Shown piece after piece: positions 8,628-17,406 of a stretch of 64,000 nt of DNA. The first letter of the stretch is position 1. Each line of letters starts with the position of its first letter. Made by a program: the position numbers and the translations under genes. Below the pieces are notes generated by a model. That model did not search any database. It was not told the DNA's origin and saw only the letters and a program-made list of their open reading frames with translations. The stretch lies in NCBI RefSeq assembly GCF_036227265.1, contig NZ_CP109446.1, forward strand, positions 6,589,001-6,653,000, read 5' to 3'. Origin of the DNA: Streptomyces sp. NBC_01476. GTDB lineage: Bacteria > Actinomycetota > Actinomycetes > Streptomycetales > Streptomycetaceae.

Positions 8628-9592
8628 CCGCGACCCCCGGGCAGCAGCACACCGCGCGGCTGCCCGGCCCCTCGTCGGAGCCCGGGGCGGCCGGGGAGAG
8701 CGAGGCGGATTCCGCCGATCCGGCGGATCCGGCAGACTTGCCCGGACAGCCGGGTCCGCCGGACGCGTCAGGGCCGGACGATCCGTTCGGCCCGGTCGCG
8801 GCAGGCGGCGGGGAAACGGTTCCGGCCGGTGCCCCGGAAGCGGCCGCGGACCCCGCCGGGTCCGCCGTGTCCCTGGAGTCCCCCGGAGCCACGGGGCCCA
8901 ATGGGCCCAATGGCCTCACCGGAACCTCCGGGTCCACGGGATCCCCCGGGGCCCCCGAACCTTCCGACCCCTCCGAGCAGATGAGCCCCTCGCAGACCAT
9001 CCCGCCCCAGCACTCCGCAGCCGGCACCGGCCACCCCCGGTCCGGCGACCCGCACGCCCCGCGCGACCTTCCGCGCTGGGTGCGCTGGACCGTGCTCCCG
9101 CTGCTGGTCGTGGTGCCCATCGGCTACGTCGCCATCTCCGCCGAGCAGAGCCGCGACAGCGGCATGGACAAGCAGCAGGAGGCCGCCGCCCGGCACCTGA
9201 CCCGGCACTGGCCCAGCGGGCTGCAGCAGCGCATCTACCAGGTGGAGTTCCCGACCGAGTCCCACCACCCCGGCTACCTGGAGACCAACTCCTGGGACGT
9301 CAGCGTCTTCTACGCGCAGTTCAGCACCACCGCGGGCGGCCTGGACACCTTCCTGGCCAAGATCGGCACCAGCCGTACCGCGCTGCGCATGGGCAACACC
9401 GCGATCAGCCCCGCCCAGGCCAAGGCGGCCGGCTGGAACTTCGACGTCCCGCGCTCGTACGCCGGCGTCTCCCTGCACCAGGTCGGCGACAAGCCCGACC
9501 ACGAGATCATCGTGGATCTGACCAACCCCGACGCTCCGACGGTGTACGTGGTGTCCACCGTCAACTTCCAGCACGGCTTCGGGGGCGGGTGA
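8624..9592 (+). CDS. Single-pass membrane protein with a long Pro/Gly/Ser-rich arm
   Basis: A 322-residue protein I do not recognise. Residues 1-150 are a low-complexity arm rich in Pro, Gly, Ser, Asp and Ala, with collagen-like runs such as GATGPNGPNGLTGTSG. Then comes one membrane helix (WTVLPLLVVVPIGYVAI) and a compact domain of about 140 residues with SSWDVSVFYAQFSTTAGGLD-like and LRMGNTAISPAQAKAAGW segments. With the arm first, the C-terminal domain is probably outside the cell. The ATG overlaps the kinase stop by four bases, which places it in the sugar operon. A role in sensing or transport is only a guess from position. Confidence 0.75.
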   Translation: MTATPGQQHTARLPGPSSEPGAAGESEADSADPADPADLPGQPGPPDASGPDDPFGPVAAGGGETVPAGAPEAAADPAGSAVSLESPGATGPNGPNGLTGTSGSTGSPGAPEPSDPSEQMSPSQTIPPQHSAAGTGHPRSGDPHAPRDLPRWVRWTVLPLLVVVPIGYVAISAEQSRDSGMDKQQEAAARHLTRHWPSGLQQRIYQVEFPTESHHPGYLETNSWDVSVFYAQFSTTAGGLDTFLAKIGTSRTALRMGNTAISPAQAKAAGWNFDVPRSYAGVSLHQVGDKPDHEIIVDLTNPDAPTVYVVSTVNFQHGFGGG

Positions 9593-9624
9593 TCCGCGGC
9601 TGCTCCGCGGCAGACCCCGCCCCC
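9581..9624 (+). terminator. Nested hairpin ending the sugar operon
   Basis: Outer arms 9581-9589 and 9616-9624 are exact 9-base complements. An inner CCGCGG pair sits within the loop. The outer left arm overlaps the last codons and stop of the preceding gene. Confidence 0.5.
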
Positions 9625-9658
9625 GCCGTCACTCGACAGCACTCGATAGCGTGAGGCG

Positions 9659-10969
9659 ATGAGCGAGACGACCGACCAGGCCGCCCCCGTGTACGACACG
9701 TTCAGCGACGGGTACGACGACCGTGACGACCTGCTGCAGCCGCCGCTGCAGTACCGCTTCGACGGCCCCGACGACGCCCCGGTGCTCGTCCTGGGCCCGG
9801 CGCTGGGCTCGACCTGGCACATGTGGGACCGCCAACTGCCGGTGCTCGCCGGTGAGTGGCGGGTCCTGCGCTACGAGCTGCCAGGACACGGCGGCGCGCC
9901 CGCCGATCCCGCCTACTCGGTCGACGACCTGGCCAGGCGGCTGCTCGCGGTGCTCGACGACGAAGGCATCGACAGCTTCGGCTACGCCGGCTGCGGCCTC
10001 GGCGCGGCCATCGGCGCCCGGCTGGCCCTGCTGCGGCCGGACCGGGTCGCCGCGCTCGCCCTGGTCTCGGCCGCCGCCCGGTATGCCACCGCCGACGCCT
10101 GGCGGCAGCGCGGCGTCGTGGTCCGCGCCAACGGCCTGGACCGTACCGCCCACGCCACCCCCGAGCGCTGGTTCACCGAGGCGTTCCTGGCCACCCAGCC
10201 GGCCATCACCCAGTGGGCGGTGCAGATGGTCAGAAGCACCGACGCCGCCTGCTACGTGGCCGCCTGCGAGGCGCTGGCGGCCTTCGACATCCGCGACGAC
10301 ATCGGCGGCATCACGGTGCCGACCCTGGTGGTGGCCGGGGCCGACGACTCCGAGACCCCGCCCGCCGACGCCCGGCTGCTGGTGGCCGGCATACCGGACG
10401 CCCGGCTCGCGGTGGTCCCCGCGACCGGGCACCTCGCCCCTGTCGAGGAGCCGACCGCGGTCGGCGACCTGCTGGCCCGGCACTTCCGGGCCGCCTGGGC
10501 GGACCACACGCCGGCGCCCGCGCCCTTCGCGCCCGCCCCGCCGCCGGTCGCGCCCCGTACCCCCGTGCCCGCCGCGGCGCCCGCGGGACCCGACCAGTAC
10601 GCCGAGGGCATGCGGCTGCGCCGCGAGCTCACCGGGGACGCCGAGGTGGACGCCGCGCTGGCCGGGGCCGAGGGCTTCGGCGCCGCGTTCGACACCTTCG
10701 CCACCCGCTACGCCTGGGGCGAGGTCTGGGGCCGTTCCGGACTCGACCGGCGCACCCGCAGCGTCATCACCCTCACCGCGCTGACCGCCCTCGGCCAGCT
10801 CGGCGAGATCGCCGAACAGACCCGCGCGGCCCTGCGCAACGGGCTGGCCGCGGCCGAGATCGAGGAGATCCTGCTGCACACCGCGGTCTACTGCGGACTG
10901 CCCGCCGCCAGGGCCGCCGTCGCCGCGGCCAGGACGGTGGTGGCGCAGGAGACGGGTGGGAAGGAATAG
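9659..10969 (+). CDS. PcaL-like fusion (3-oxoadipate enol-lactonase / carboxymuconolactone decarboxylase) with altered active sites
   Basis: A 436-residue two-domain protein. Residues 30-280 are an alpha/beta hydrolase resembling 3-oxoadipate enol-lactonase (PcaD). After a Pro/Ala linker (285-312), residues 315-432 are a carboxymuconolactone decarboxylase domain (PcaC). In Streptomyces the two are fused as PcaL in the protocatechuate branch of the beta-ketoadipate pathway. Here the nucleophile elbow reads AGCGLGAAIG, so Gly113 stands where Ser is expected, while Asp229/230 and His258 remain. In the second domain the usual LHxRAALRNG His is Gln387. No other pca gene is nearby. TAGCGT at 9647-9652 lies 6 bases before the ATG, pointing to a leaderless transcript. 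Confidence 0.85.
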   Translation: MSETTDQAAPVYDTFSDGYDDRDDLLQPPLQYRFDGPDDAPVLVLGPALGSTWHMWDRQLPVLAGEWRVLRYELPGHGGAPADPAYSVDDLARRLLAVLDDEGIDSFGYAGCGLGAAIGARLALLRPDRVAALALVSAAARYATADAWRQRGVVVRANGLDRTAHATPERWFTEAFLATQPAITQWAVQMVRSTDAACYVAACEALAAFDIRDDIGGITVPTLVVAGADDSETPPADARLLVAGIPDARLAVVPATGHLAPVEEPTAVGDLLARHFRAAWADHTPAPAPFAPAPPPVAPRTPVPAAAPAGPDQYAEGMRLRRELTGDAEVDAALAGAEGFGAAFDTFATRYAWGEVWGRSGLDRRTRSVITLTALTALGQLGEIAEQTRAALRNGLAAAEIEEILLHTAVYCGLPAARAAVAAARTVVAQETGGKE

Positions 10970-10991
10970 CCGGGCGTAGCAAGATGGAAGC

Positions 10992-11624
10992 ATGAAGCTG
11001 ACCAAGAAGCGCCATGCCTGCGTCCGGCTGCAGAAGGACGGCAGGACCCTTGTCATCGACCCGGGGGTCTTCAGCGAGGAGGACGCGGCGGTCGGCGCCG
11101 ACGTCATCCTCGTCACCCACGAGCACCCCGACCACTTCAGCGAGGAACGGCTCCGTACCGGTCTGGAGAGCAACCCGGCGGCCGAGCTGTGGACGCTGGC
11201 CAGTGTCGCGGAGCAGCTCTCCGCCGCCTTCCCCGGCCGGGTGCACACCGTCGGCCACGGCGACTCCTTCACCGTCTCCGGGTTCGACGTCCAGGTCCAC
11301 GGCGAACTGCACGCGGTGATCCACCCCGACATCCCCCGGATCACCAACGTCGGCTTCCTGGTGGACGGTTCGGTCTTCCACCCGGGGGACGCGCTGACCG
11401 TGCCGAACCACCCGGTCGACACCCTGCTGCTGCCGGTGCAGGCGCCCTGGAACAAGATCTCCGAGGTCATCGACTACGTCCGCGAGGTCAAGCCCCGCCG
11501 GTCGGTCGACGTGCACGACGCGCTGCTGGCCGACCTGGCCCGGCCGGTCTACGACCTGCAGATCGGCAGCCTCGGCGGCGCCGAGCACCTGCGGCTCGCC
11601 CCGGACGAGAGCACCGAGGACTGA
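10992..11624 (+). CDS. MBL-fold metallo-hydrolase
   Basis: A 210-residue metallo-beta-lactamase-fold hydrolase. The metal-binding motif THEHPDHF (HxHxDH type) lies at about residue 42. Further ligand histidines come from VHGELHAVIHPDI, FHPGDAL and a late DVHDALL. It lacks a signal peptide and should be cytosolic. It resembles the UlaG/UPF0173 branch, whose substrates vary, so the reaction cannot be named. It starts 22 bases after the PcaL-like gene, and a weak CAAGAT -10 element 6 bases before its ATG suggests its own leaderless start. Confidence 0.88.
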   Translation: MKLTKKRHACVRLQKDGRTLVIDPGVFSEEDAAVGADVILVTHEHPDHFSEERLRTGLESNPAAELWTLASVAEQLSAAFPGRVHTVGHGDSFTVSGFDVQVHGELHAVIHPDIPRITNVGFLVDGSVFHPGDALTVPNHPVDTLLLPVQAPWNKISEVIDYVREVKPRRSVDVHDALLADLARPVYDLQIGSLGGAEHLRLAPDESTED

Positions 11625-11643
11625 GCCTGTCGGACCCAGCCGC

Positions 11644-11649
11644 TAGGTT
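11644..11649 (+). promoter_or_regulatory. -10 element of a leaderless promoter before the exonuclease III gene
   Basis: TAGGTT ends 7 bases before the ATG at 11657. Transcription would start at or next to the start codon, and no ribosome site is visible. Confidence 0.45.
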
Positions 11650-11656
11650 GTCAGGC

Positions 11657-12436
11657 ATGCGTATCGCGACCTGGAACGTCAACTCGATCACCGCCCGCCT
11701 CCCGCGGCTGCTGGCCTGGCTGGAGGGCAGCGGGACGGACGTCCTGTGTGTCCAGGAGACGAAGTCCACCGCCGAGCAGTTCCCGCACGCCGAGCTGCGC
11801 GCGCTGGGTTACGAGGCGGCCGTGGAGGCGAGCGGGCGGTGGAACGGCGTGGCGGTGATCTCCCGGGTGGGCCTGGACGACGTGGTGCACGGGCTGCCCG
11901 ACGGGCCCGCGTACGAAGGCGTCCCGGAGCCGCGGGCGGTCGCCGCGACCTGCGGCCCGCTCCGCGTCTGGTCGGTGTACGTGCCCAACGGCCGCGAGGT
12001 CGACCACCCGCACTTCGCCTACAAGCTGCGCTGGTTCGAGGCGCTGCAGGCCGCGGTGGCCGGCGACGCGGCCGGGGACCGCCCGTTCGCGGTGCTCGGC
12101 GACTACAACGTGGCACCCACCGACGACGACGTCTTCGACCCCGCGGCCTTCGAGGGTCTCACCCATGTCACCCCGGCCGAGCGGGCCGCGCTGGCCGCGC
12201 TGCGCTCCACCGGCCTGACCGACGTGGTGCCGCGCCCGCTGAAGTACGACCGCCCGTACACCTACTGGGACTACCGGCAGCTGGCCTTCCCCAAGAACCG
12301 CGGGATGCGGATCGACCTCGTCTACGGCAACGCGGCCTTCGCCAAGGCGGTCTCCGACGCGTATGTGGACCGCGAGGAGCGCAAGGGCAAGGGCGGCTCC
12401 GACCACGCGCCGGTGGTGGTCGACCTCGATCTCTAG
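11657..12436 (+). CDS. xthA: Exodeoxyribonuclease III
   Basis: A 259-residue member of the exonuclease-endonuclease-phosphatase family. It acts as an apurinic/apyrimidinic endonuclease and 3'-5' exonuclease in base excision repair. All family blocks are in order: the N-terminal WNVNSI, the metal ligand in LCVQETKS, VYVPNG, the catalytic GDYNVAPTDDDVF, the YDRPYTYWDYR region, RIDLVYGN and the final GSDHAPVVVDL. Length is normal for bacterial ExoA/XthA. It appears to be transcribed on its own from a leaderless promoter. Confidence 0.95.
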   Translation: MRIATWNVNSITARLPRLLAWLEGSGTDVLCVQETKSTAEQFPHAELRALGYEAAVEASGRWNGVAVISRVGLDDVVHGLPDGPAYEGVPEPRAVAATCGPLRVWSVYVPNGREVDHPHFAYKLRWFEALQAAVAGDAAGDRPFAVLGDYNVAPTDDDVFDPAAFEGLTHVTPAERAALAALRSTGLTDVVPRPLKYDRPYTYWDYRQLAFPKNRGMRIDLVYGNAAFAKAVSDAYVDREERKGKGGSDHAPVVVDLDL

Positions 12437-12526
12437 ACCGGCGCCGGGCCGGATACCGGCCTCGGCCGGACGCGGGTCCGGCGGTGTCGGTGGTCGGCGG
12501 CGGCCGGGGATGCGACGCTGAGCGGT

Positions 12527-12901
12527 ATGGACAACTCACCGGACGACTCCGGTATCCGCGAACTCCTCGGCGAGAACGAGCTGCTGCGGGCCCGCGCCGC
12601 CGACGACGCAGTGGAACTCGACGGCTCCGCAGGCTCGTTGGCGGCCCTCGACCAGCTCGTGCCCAGCTGGCGGGAGGACCCGGAAGCACTCACCGAACTC
12701 GGCAACGACGCCGGCCTCTACCTGGGCACGGTGATCGTCAACACCGTGCCCGGCGCGGCCTGGCAGATCTGGCCGGACGGCCGCCCGACCGTGCGGCTCG
12801 CCTCCGGCCGGGAGATCGACACGGTCGAACTCGGCCACTCCTGGGCCGAACACGGCAGCCCGGAACTCTCCCAGGTCCAGGCCGAGGCCGCCGAGGACTA
12901 G
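12527..12901 (+). CDS. Conserved hypothetical protein (DUF6278-like)
   Basis: A 124-residue soluble acidic protein. The visible features are an N-terminal helix-rich part (ALDQLVPSWREDPEALTELG) and a beta-rich core with GLYLGTVIVNTVPGAAWQIW and GRPTVRLASGREIDTV. It resembles the DUF6278 proteins of streptomycetes, which have no known function. That family name is from memory. The ATG at 12527 follows GACGCT by 7 bases, so the message may lack a leader. It converges with the mgtC gene 39 bases away. Confidence 0.72.
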   Translation: MDNSPDDSGIRELLGENELLRARAADDAVELDGSAGSLAALDQLVPSWREDPEALTELGNDAGLYLGTVIVNTVPGAAWQIWPDGRPTVRLASGREIDTVELGHSWAEHGSPELSQVQAEAAED

Positions 12902-12940
12902 GACTGCCGCCCACGTCCCCGACCTCACCGGGCAGTACAG

Positions 12941-13651
12941 CTAGTCGCTGGGGGAGTCCTGGCTGGTGCTGACGCCCCGCACCCCTTCGATCTCGGAGAG
13001 CACCGTGGCCAGCTCCACCACCGGCCGCTGGCCCTGGACGGTGAGATGCACGGTCACCTCTCCGCGGTGCTCGTCGTGCTCCGCGGAGAGGTCGATCACG
13101 TTGTAGCCCATGTCGGTGCAGGTGCTCAGCGCGGTGCGCAGCACCCCGCGGCCGTCCTCGTACTCCAGCCGCAGCCAGGCCGGCACCCGGGTGGAGCCGG
13201 GGATACGGGCGGCCAGCGGGACGAAGCCCAGCACGATCAGGAAGTGGCCGGCGGTCACCGCCAGCGCGAGCACCGGCAGCCCGGCCCCCGCCGCCATGCC
13301 GACCGCCGCGGTGATCCACACCACCGCCGCGGTGGTCAGGCCGCGCACCATGTCCTGGCGGACGAAGATCAGCCCGCCGCCGATGAAGCCGATCCCCGAC
13401 ACGATCTGCGCGGCCACCCGGGACGGGTCAAGCACCGTCTCCCCGCCCAGCACGTCGCTGAAGCCGTACTTCGACACCAGCATGATCAGCGCGGCACCGA
13501 CGCCGACCAGCGTATGGGTGCGCAGGCCCGCGCTCTTCTGCCGCACCTCGCGTTCCAGGCCGATCGCAGCGGAGAGCACGAACGCCAGTCCCAGATCCCC
13601 GATCTGCGACCAGCCCTGCCCCGTCGTCTGGCCCCAGCTCGCCAATTCCAT
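12941..13651 (-). CDS. MgtC/SapB family membrane protein
   Basis: A 236-residue MgtC-like protein. The N-terminal domain has about four or five membrane helices with the family signatures LSAAIGLEREVRQKSAGLRT, GVGAALIMLVSKYGF and GIGFIGGGLIFV. The C-terminal 80 residues form an ACT-like soluble domain (VLRTALSTCTDMGYNVIDLS). In pathogens MgtC affects growth at low Mg2+ and modulates the F-type ATPase. The role in soil bacteria is unclear. I use ATG at 13651 because TACCAT, a good -10 element, lies 7 bases upstream and inside the longer frame that begins with GTG at 13669. Confidence 0.88.
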   Translation of the reverse strand: MELASWGQTTGQGWSQIGDLGLAFVLSAAIGLEREVRQKSAGLRTHTLVGVGAALIMLVSKYGFSDVLGGETVLDPSRVAAQIVSGIGFIGGGLIFVRQDMVRGLTTAAVVWITAAVGMAAGAGLPVLALAVTAGHFLIVLGFVPLAARIPGSTRVPAWLRLEYEDGRGVLRTALSTCTDMGYNVIDLSAEHDEHRGEVTVHLTVQGQRPVVELATVLSEIEGVRGVSTSQDSPSD

Positions 13652-13852
13652 GCCCGCGATGGTAGCCACGGCGCGCCACGCCGTGGTCGGGGCGGCACCG
13701 CCCCGACCACGGGCCCCTCGGCATCTGCCAGCACACCGTCACCACCGTGGGGGACCGCCACGGGCGTGTCAGCCGGAGATCTCCCGGCCACACACCACTG
13801 TCCGTGCATGATGGCGCCGAACGCACCCACCAGCTTGTACCGGAGGCACCAC

Positions 13853-14104
13853 GTGGACTCCCTTCAGCAGCTGCCGAACATCGGGGCGGTGCTCGCCGAC
13901 CGCCTGCGCCGTGCGGGCGTCGACGACGCCGGCGAACTGCGCCGGCTGGGCTCCGGCCGCGCATTCGAGAAGATCAGCCCGGACCTCCCCGAGGACGCCC
14001 GCACCCACACCCTGCTGGCGCTGGAGGGCGCCCTGCGCGGCATGCGGTGGACCGCCATCCCGCAGACCGAGCGCGACACCCTGGTCAACCGCGTGCTCGG
14101 CTGA
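13853..14104 (+). CDS. TfoX C-terminal-like helix-hairpin-helix protein
   Basis: An 83-residue stand-alone protein. LPNIGAVLADRLRRAGVDDA is the typical TfoX C-terminal helix-hairpin-helix, followed by GELRRLGSGRAFEKI and a helical end LLALEGALRGMRW. In full-length TfoX, which promotes competence gene expression in Gram-negatives, this domain follows an N-terminal TfoX domain that is absent here. The GTG at 13853 is preceded by GGAGG 6 bases upstream. Function in actinomycetes is unknown. Confidence 0.78.
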   Translation: MDSLQQLPNIGAVLADRLRRAGVDDAGELRRLGSGRAFEKISPDLPEDARTHTLLALEGALRGMRWTAIPQTERDTLVNRVLG

Positions 14105-14112
14105 CCGCCCCC

Positions 14113-14127
14113 GGGCCGCCGCGGCCC
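14113..14127 (+). terminator. Short hairpin after the TfoX-like gene
   Basis: GGGCCG and CGGCCC flank a 3-base loop just after the stop codon and are followed by CCCTTT. This is weak but well placed. Confidence 0.35.
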
Positions 14128-14197
14128 CCCTTTCCGCAGCCTGTCCTGTTTGTCCTGCTCCCGCCCGGGCACCCGCTGCCTGAGGAAGGGAGCAGCC

Positions 14198-15541
14198 ATG
14201 TCCCGATCCCGTGTCGTCATCGTGGGTGCCGGATTCGCCGGATACCAGGCCGCCCGCGCCCTGACCCGGCACCGCGCACTGCGGGAAGAGACCGAGATCG
14301 TCCTGATCAACCCGACCGACTACTTCCTGTACCTGCCGCTACTGCCCCAGGTCTCGGCCGGTGTACTGGAACCCCGGCGGGTCGCCGTGTCGCTGCCCAG
14401 CACCCTGCCCAAGGCCCGGCTGGTGCTCGGCGAGGTGGACGGGGTCGACCTGGACCGGCGCACCGTCTCGTTCACCGGGCCAGAAGGCGACCGCGGCAGC
14501 ATGCCGTACGACCGGCTGGTGCTCACCGTCGGCAGCGTCAACAAGCTGCTGCCGATCCCGGGCGTCGCCGAGCACGCGCACGGCTTCCGCGGTATGCCCG
14601 AGGCGCTCTACCTGCGCGACCACATCACCCGGCAGATCGAACTGGCCGGCGGCACCGACGACCCCGCCGAGTGCGCCGCGCGCTGCGCCTTCGTGGTGGT
14701 CGGCGCCGGTTACACCGGCACCGAGGTGGCCGCCCAGGGCAAGCTCTACACCGACGCGCTGGTCAAACGGCACCGGGTGCTGCGGCACCGCGACCCGCCG
14801 CGCTGGCTGCTGCTCGACATCGCCGAGCGGGTGCTTCCCGAACTCGACCCGCGGCTGTCGAGGACCGCCGACAAGATCCTGCGGCAGCGGGGGGTGGAGG
14901 TGCGGACCGGCCACACCGTCAAGGAGGCCACCGCGGAGGGTGTCCTGCTCGACACCGGTGAGCAGCTGGCCACCCACAGCCTCATCTGGTGCGTCGGGGT
15001 GCGCCCCGACCCGCTGGTCGCCGCCGTGGGACTGCCGGAGGAACGCGGCCGTCTCGTGGTCGGCCAGGACCTGAGAGTGCCCGGCCACCCGGACGTCTAC
15101 GCGGCCGGTGACGCCGCCGCCGTACCCGATGTGACCCGGCCCGGCTCGTCCACCGCGATGACCGCGCAGCACGCCAGCCGGCAGGGTAAGACCGTCGCCC
15201 GCAACATCGCCGCCTCGTACGGCTACGGCGAGGCGCGCCCCTACAAGCACAACGACCTCGGCTTCACCGTCGACCTCGGCGGCGCCAAGGGCGCCGCGAA
15301 TCCGCTGGGGGTGCCGCTGCCCTCGCTGGCGGCCGGCGCGGTCACCCGCGGTTACCACCTGGCGGCCATGCCCGGCAACCGGATCAGGGTCGCCGTCGAC
15401 TGGGTGCTGGACGCGATCCTGCCCCGGCAGGCGGTCCAGCTCGGCCTGGTCCGCTCCTACGCGGTCCCGCTGGACACCGCCGCCCCCGAACTGCCCCGCC
15501 ACCCCTACCGTCCGCAAGCGAACGGAGAACGTCCCTCATGA
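14198..15541 (+). CDS. Type II NADH dehydrogenase-like NAD(P)/FAD oxidoreductase
   Basis: A 447-residue flavoprotein of the NDH-2 group, which passes electrons from NADH to quinone at the membrane surface without pumping protons. The FAD-binding VVIVGAGFAGYQAARAL is at the N-terminus, the NAD-binding VVVGAGYTGTEVAAQ lies near residue 170, and the second FAD motif DVYAAGDAAAVPD lies near residue 300. The ATG at 14198 has a GAGGAAGGGAG ribosome site. Its TGA overlaps the ATG of the transketolase gene, so the two are translationally coupled. The C-terminal tail carries VDWVLDAILPRQAVQLGLV, an amphipathic helix that could touch the membrane. Confidence 0.88.
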   Translation: MSRSRVVIVGAGFAGYQAARALTRHRALREETEIVLINPTDYFLYLPLLPQVSAGVLEPRRVAVSLPSTLPKARLVLGEVDGVDLDRRTVSFTGPEGDRGSMPYDRLVLTVGSVNKLLPIPGVAEHAHGFRGMPEALYLRDHITRQIELAGGTDDPAECAARCAFVVVGAGYTGTEVAAQGKLYTDALVKRHRVLRHRDPPRWLLLDIAERVLPELDPRLSRTADKILRQRGVEVRTGHTVKEATAEGVLLDTGEQLATHSLIWCVGVRPDPLVAAVGLPEERGRLVVGQDLRVPGHPDVYAAGDAAAVPDVTRPGSSTAMTAQHASRQGKTVARNIAASYGYGEARPYKHNDLGFTVDLGGAKGAANPLGVPLPSLAAGAVTRGYHLAAMPGNRIRVAVDWVLDAILPRQAVQLGLVRSYAVPLDTAAPELPRHPYRPQANGERPS

Positions 15542-17406
15542 ACACGGCCACCACCCCGGAAGCGGCCCTGACCGACCACCAGATCGCCGAACTCGCCCAG
15601 CAGCTGCGGGTGGACGCGGTACGTGCGTCGACGGCGGCCAACTCCGGCCACCCCACCTCGTCGATGTCCGCCGCGGACCTGATCGCGGTCCTGCTGACCC
15701 GTCATCTGCACTACGACTTCGACCACCCGGAACTCGCCGGCAACGACCACCTGATCTTCTCCAAGGGGCACGCCTCACCGCTGCTCTACGCGGCCTACCG
15801 GGCGGCCGGCGCGATCAGCGAGGAGGAGCTGCTGACCACGTACCGCAAGTTCGGCAGCCGGCTGGAAGGGCACCCGACGCCCAAGCTGCCGTGGGTGGAC
15901 GTGGCCACCGGGTCGCTCGGGCAGGGGCTGCCGGTCGGCGTCGGGGTGGCGCTGGCGGGCAAGCGCCTCGACCACCTGCCGTACCGGACCTGGGTGCTGT
16001 GCGGGGACAGCGAGATGGCCGAGGGATCGATGTGGGAGGCGTTCGAGCACGCCGGGATCGAGGGACTCGACAACCTCACCGCGATCATCGACGTCAACCG
16101 GCTGGGGCAGCGCGGCCCGACCCGGCACGGCTGGGACCTGGACGCCTACGCCCGGCGGATCCGCGCCTTCGGCTGGCACACGGTGGAGATCGACGGGCAT
16201 GACATCGACGCCATCGACGAGGCGATGGCCGCCGCCCGCACCACCCGCGGCGCGCCGACCGCGATCATCGCCCGTACCCGCAAGGGCAGGGGCGTCGCCG
16301 CCGTCGAGGACCGCGAGGGCATGCACGGCAAGCCGGTGCCGGACGCCGAGGAGGCGATCCGCGAGCTGGGCGGGGTACGGAACATCCGGGTCGAGGTGCG
16401 CCGCCCGCCGGCCGCCGAGCGGCGCGCGCACGGCGGCGACCCGCGGGCCGCACTGCCGGTGTACGAGGCCGGCGGCGACCCGGTCGCCACCCGTACCGCC
16501 TTCGGCGAGGCACTGACCGTCACCGGCACCCGCCGTGAGGACGTGGTGGTGCTGGACGGCGAGGTCGGTGACTCCACCAAGGCCGAGCTCTTCTCCAAGG
16601 AGCACCCCGAGCGGTACGTCGAGTGCTACATCGCCGAGCAGCAGCTCATCGGCGCCGCCGTCGGTATCGGCGTGTGCGGCTGGCAGCCCTACGCGGGCAC
16701 CTTCGCCGCCTTCCTGACCCGCGCCCACGACTTCATCCGGATGGCCGCGATCAGCCGCTCCGACCTCAATGTCTTCGGCTCGCACGCCGGCGTCTCCATC
16801 GGTGAGGACGGCCCCTCGCAGATGGCGCTCGAAGACCTGGCGATGATGCGGGCGGTCCACGGCAGCACGGTGCTCTACCCGTGCGACGCCAACCAGACCG
16901 CCCGGCTGGTCCCGGCCATGGCCGACCGCGCCGGCATCACCTATCTGCGCACCACCCGCGGCGCCACCCCGGTGATCTACGGCCCCGACGAGGAGTTCCC
17001 GGTCGGCGGCTGCAAGGTGCTGCGGTCCGGCGCCGACGACCAGGTGACCCTGATCGGCGCCGGCGTCACCCTGCACCAGGCGCTCGCCGCGGCCGACCGG
17101 CTGGCCGGCGAGGGCATCAGGGCACGGGTGATCGACCTGTACTCGGTGAAGCCGGTGGACACCCAGACGCTGCGCACCGCCGCCGAGGTCACCGGCCGGT
17201 TCGTCACCGTCGAGGACCACCACCCCGAGGGCGGGCTCGCCGACGCGGTGCTTGAGTCCTTCGGCAACGGGCACCCGATGCCGCTGCTGACCCGGCTCGC
17301 CGTGCACTCCATGCCCGGTTCGGCCACCCCGGAGGAGCAGCTGAAGGCAGCCGGCATCGACGCCGACGCGATCGTGGCCGCGGCCCGCAAACTGGTCGCC
17401 TCCTGA
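15538..17406 (+). CDS. tkt: Transketolase
   Basis: A 622-residue complete transketolase, the thiamine-diphosphate enzyme that moves two-carbon ketol units in the pentose phosphate pathway. The N-terminal domain has AANSGHPTSSMSAADLIAV and the TPP/Mg motif beginning CGDSEMAEGSMWEA and ending in IIDVNRLGQ. The central domain contains YIAEQQLIGAAVGIGVCGW with the catalytic Glu, and the C-terminal domain is VTLIGAGVTLHQALAAA onward. It is shorter than the roughly 700-residue housekeeping enzymes of actinomycetes, and is likely a second transketolase. It is coupled at both ends, to NDH-2 upstream and a LigD polymerase-like gene downstream. Confidence 0.93.
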   Translation: MNTATTPEAALTDHQIAELAQQLRVDAVRASTAANSGHPTSSMSAADLIAVLLTRHLHYDFDHPELAGNDHLIFSKGHASPLLYAAYRAAGAISEEELLTTYRKFGSRLEGHPTPKLPWVDVATGSLGQGLPVGVGVALAGKRLDHLPYRTWVLCGDSEMAEGSMWEAFEHAGIEGLDNLTAIIDVNRLGQRGPTRHGWDLDAYARRIRAFGWHTVEIDGHDIDAIDEAMAAARTTRGAPTAIIARTRKGRGVAAVEDREGMHGKPVPDAEEAIRELGGVRNIRVEVRRPPAAERRAHGGDPRAALPVYEAGGDPVATRTAFGEALTVTGTRREDVVVLDGEVGDSTKAELFSKEHPERYVECYIAEQQLIGAAVGIGVCGWQPYAGTFAAFLTRAHDFIRMAAISRSDLNVFGSHAGVSIGEDGPSQMALEDLAMMRAVHGSTVLYPCDANQTARLVPAMADRAGITYLRTTRGATPVIYGPDEEFPVGGCKVLRSGADDQVTLIGAGVTLHQALAAADRLAGEGIRARVIDLYSVKPVDTQTLRTAAEVTGRFVTVEDHHPEGGLADAVLESFGNGHPMPLLTRLAVHSMPGSATPEEQLKAAGIDADAIVAAARKLVAS

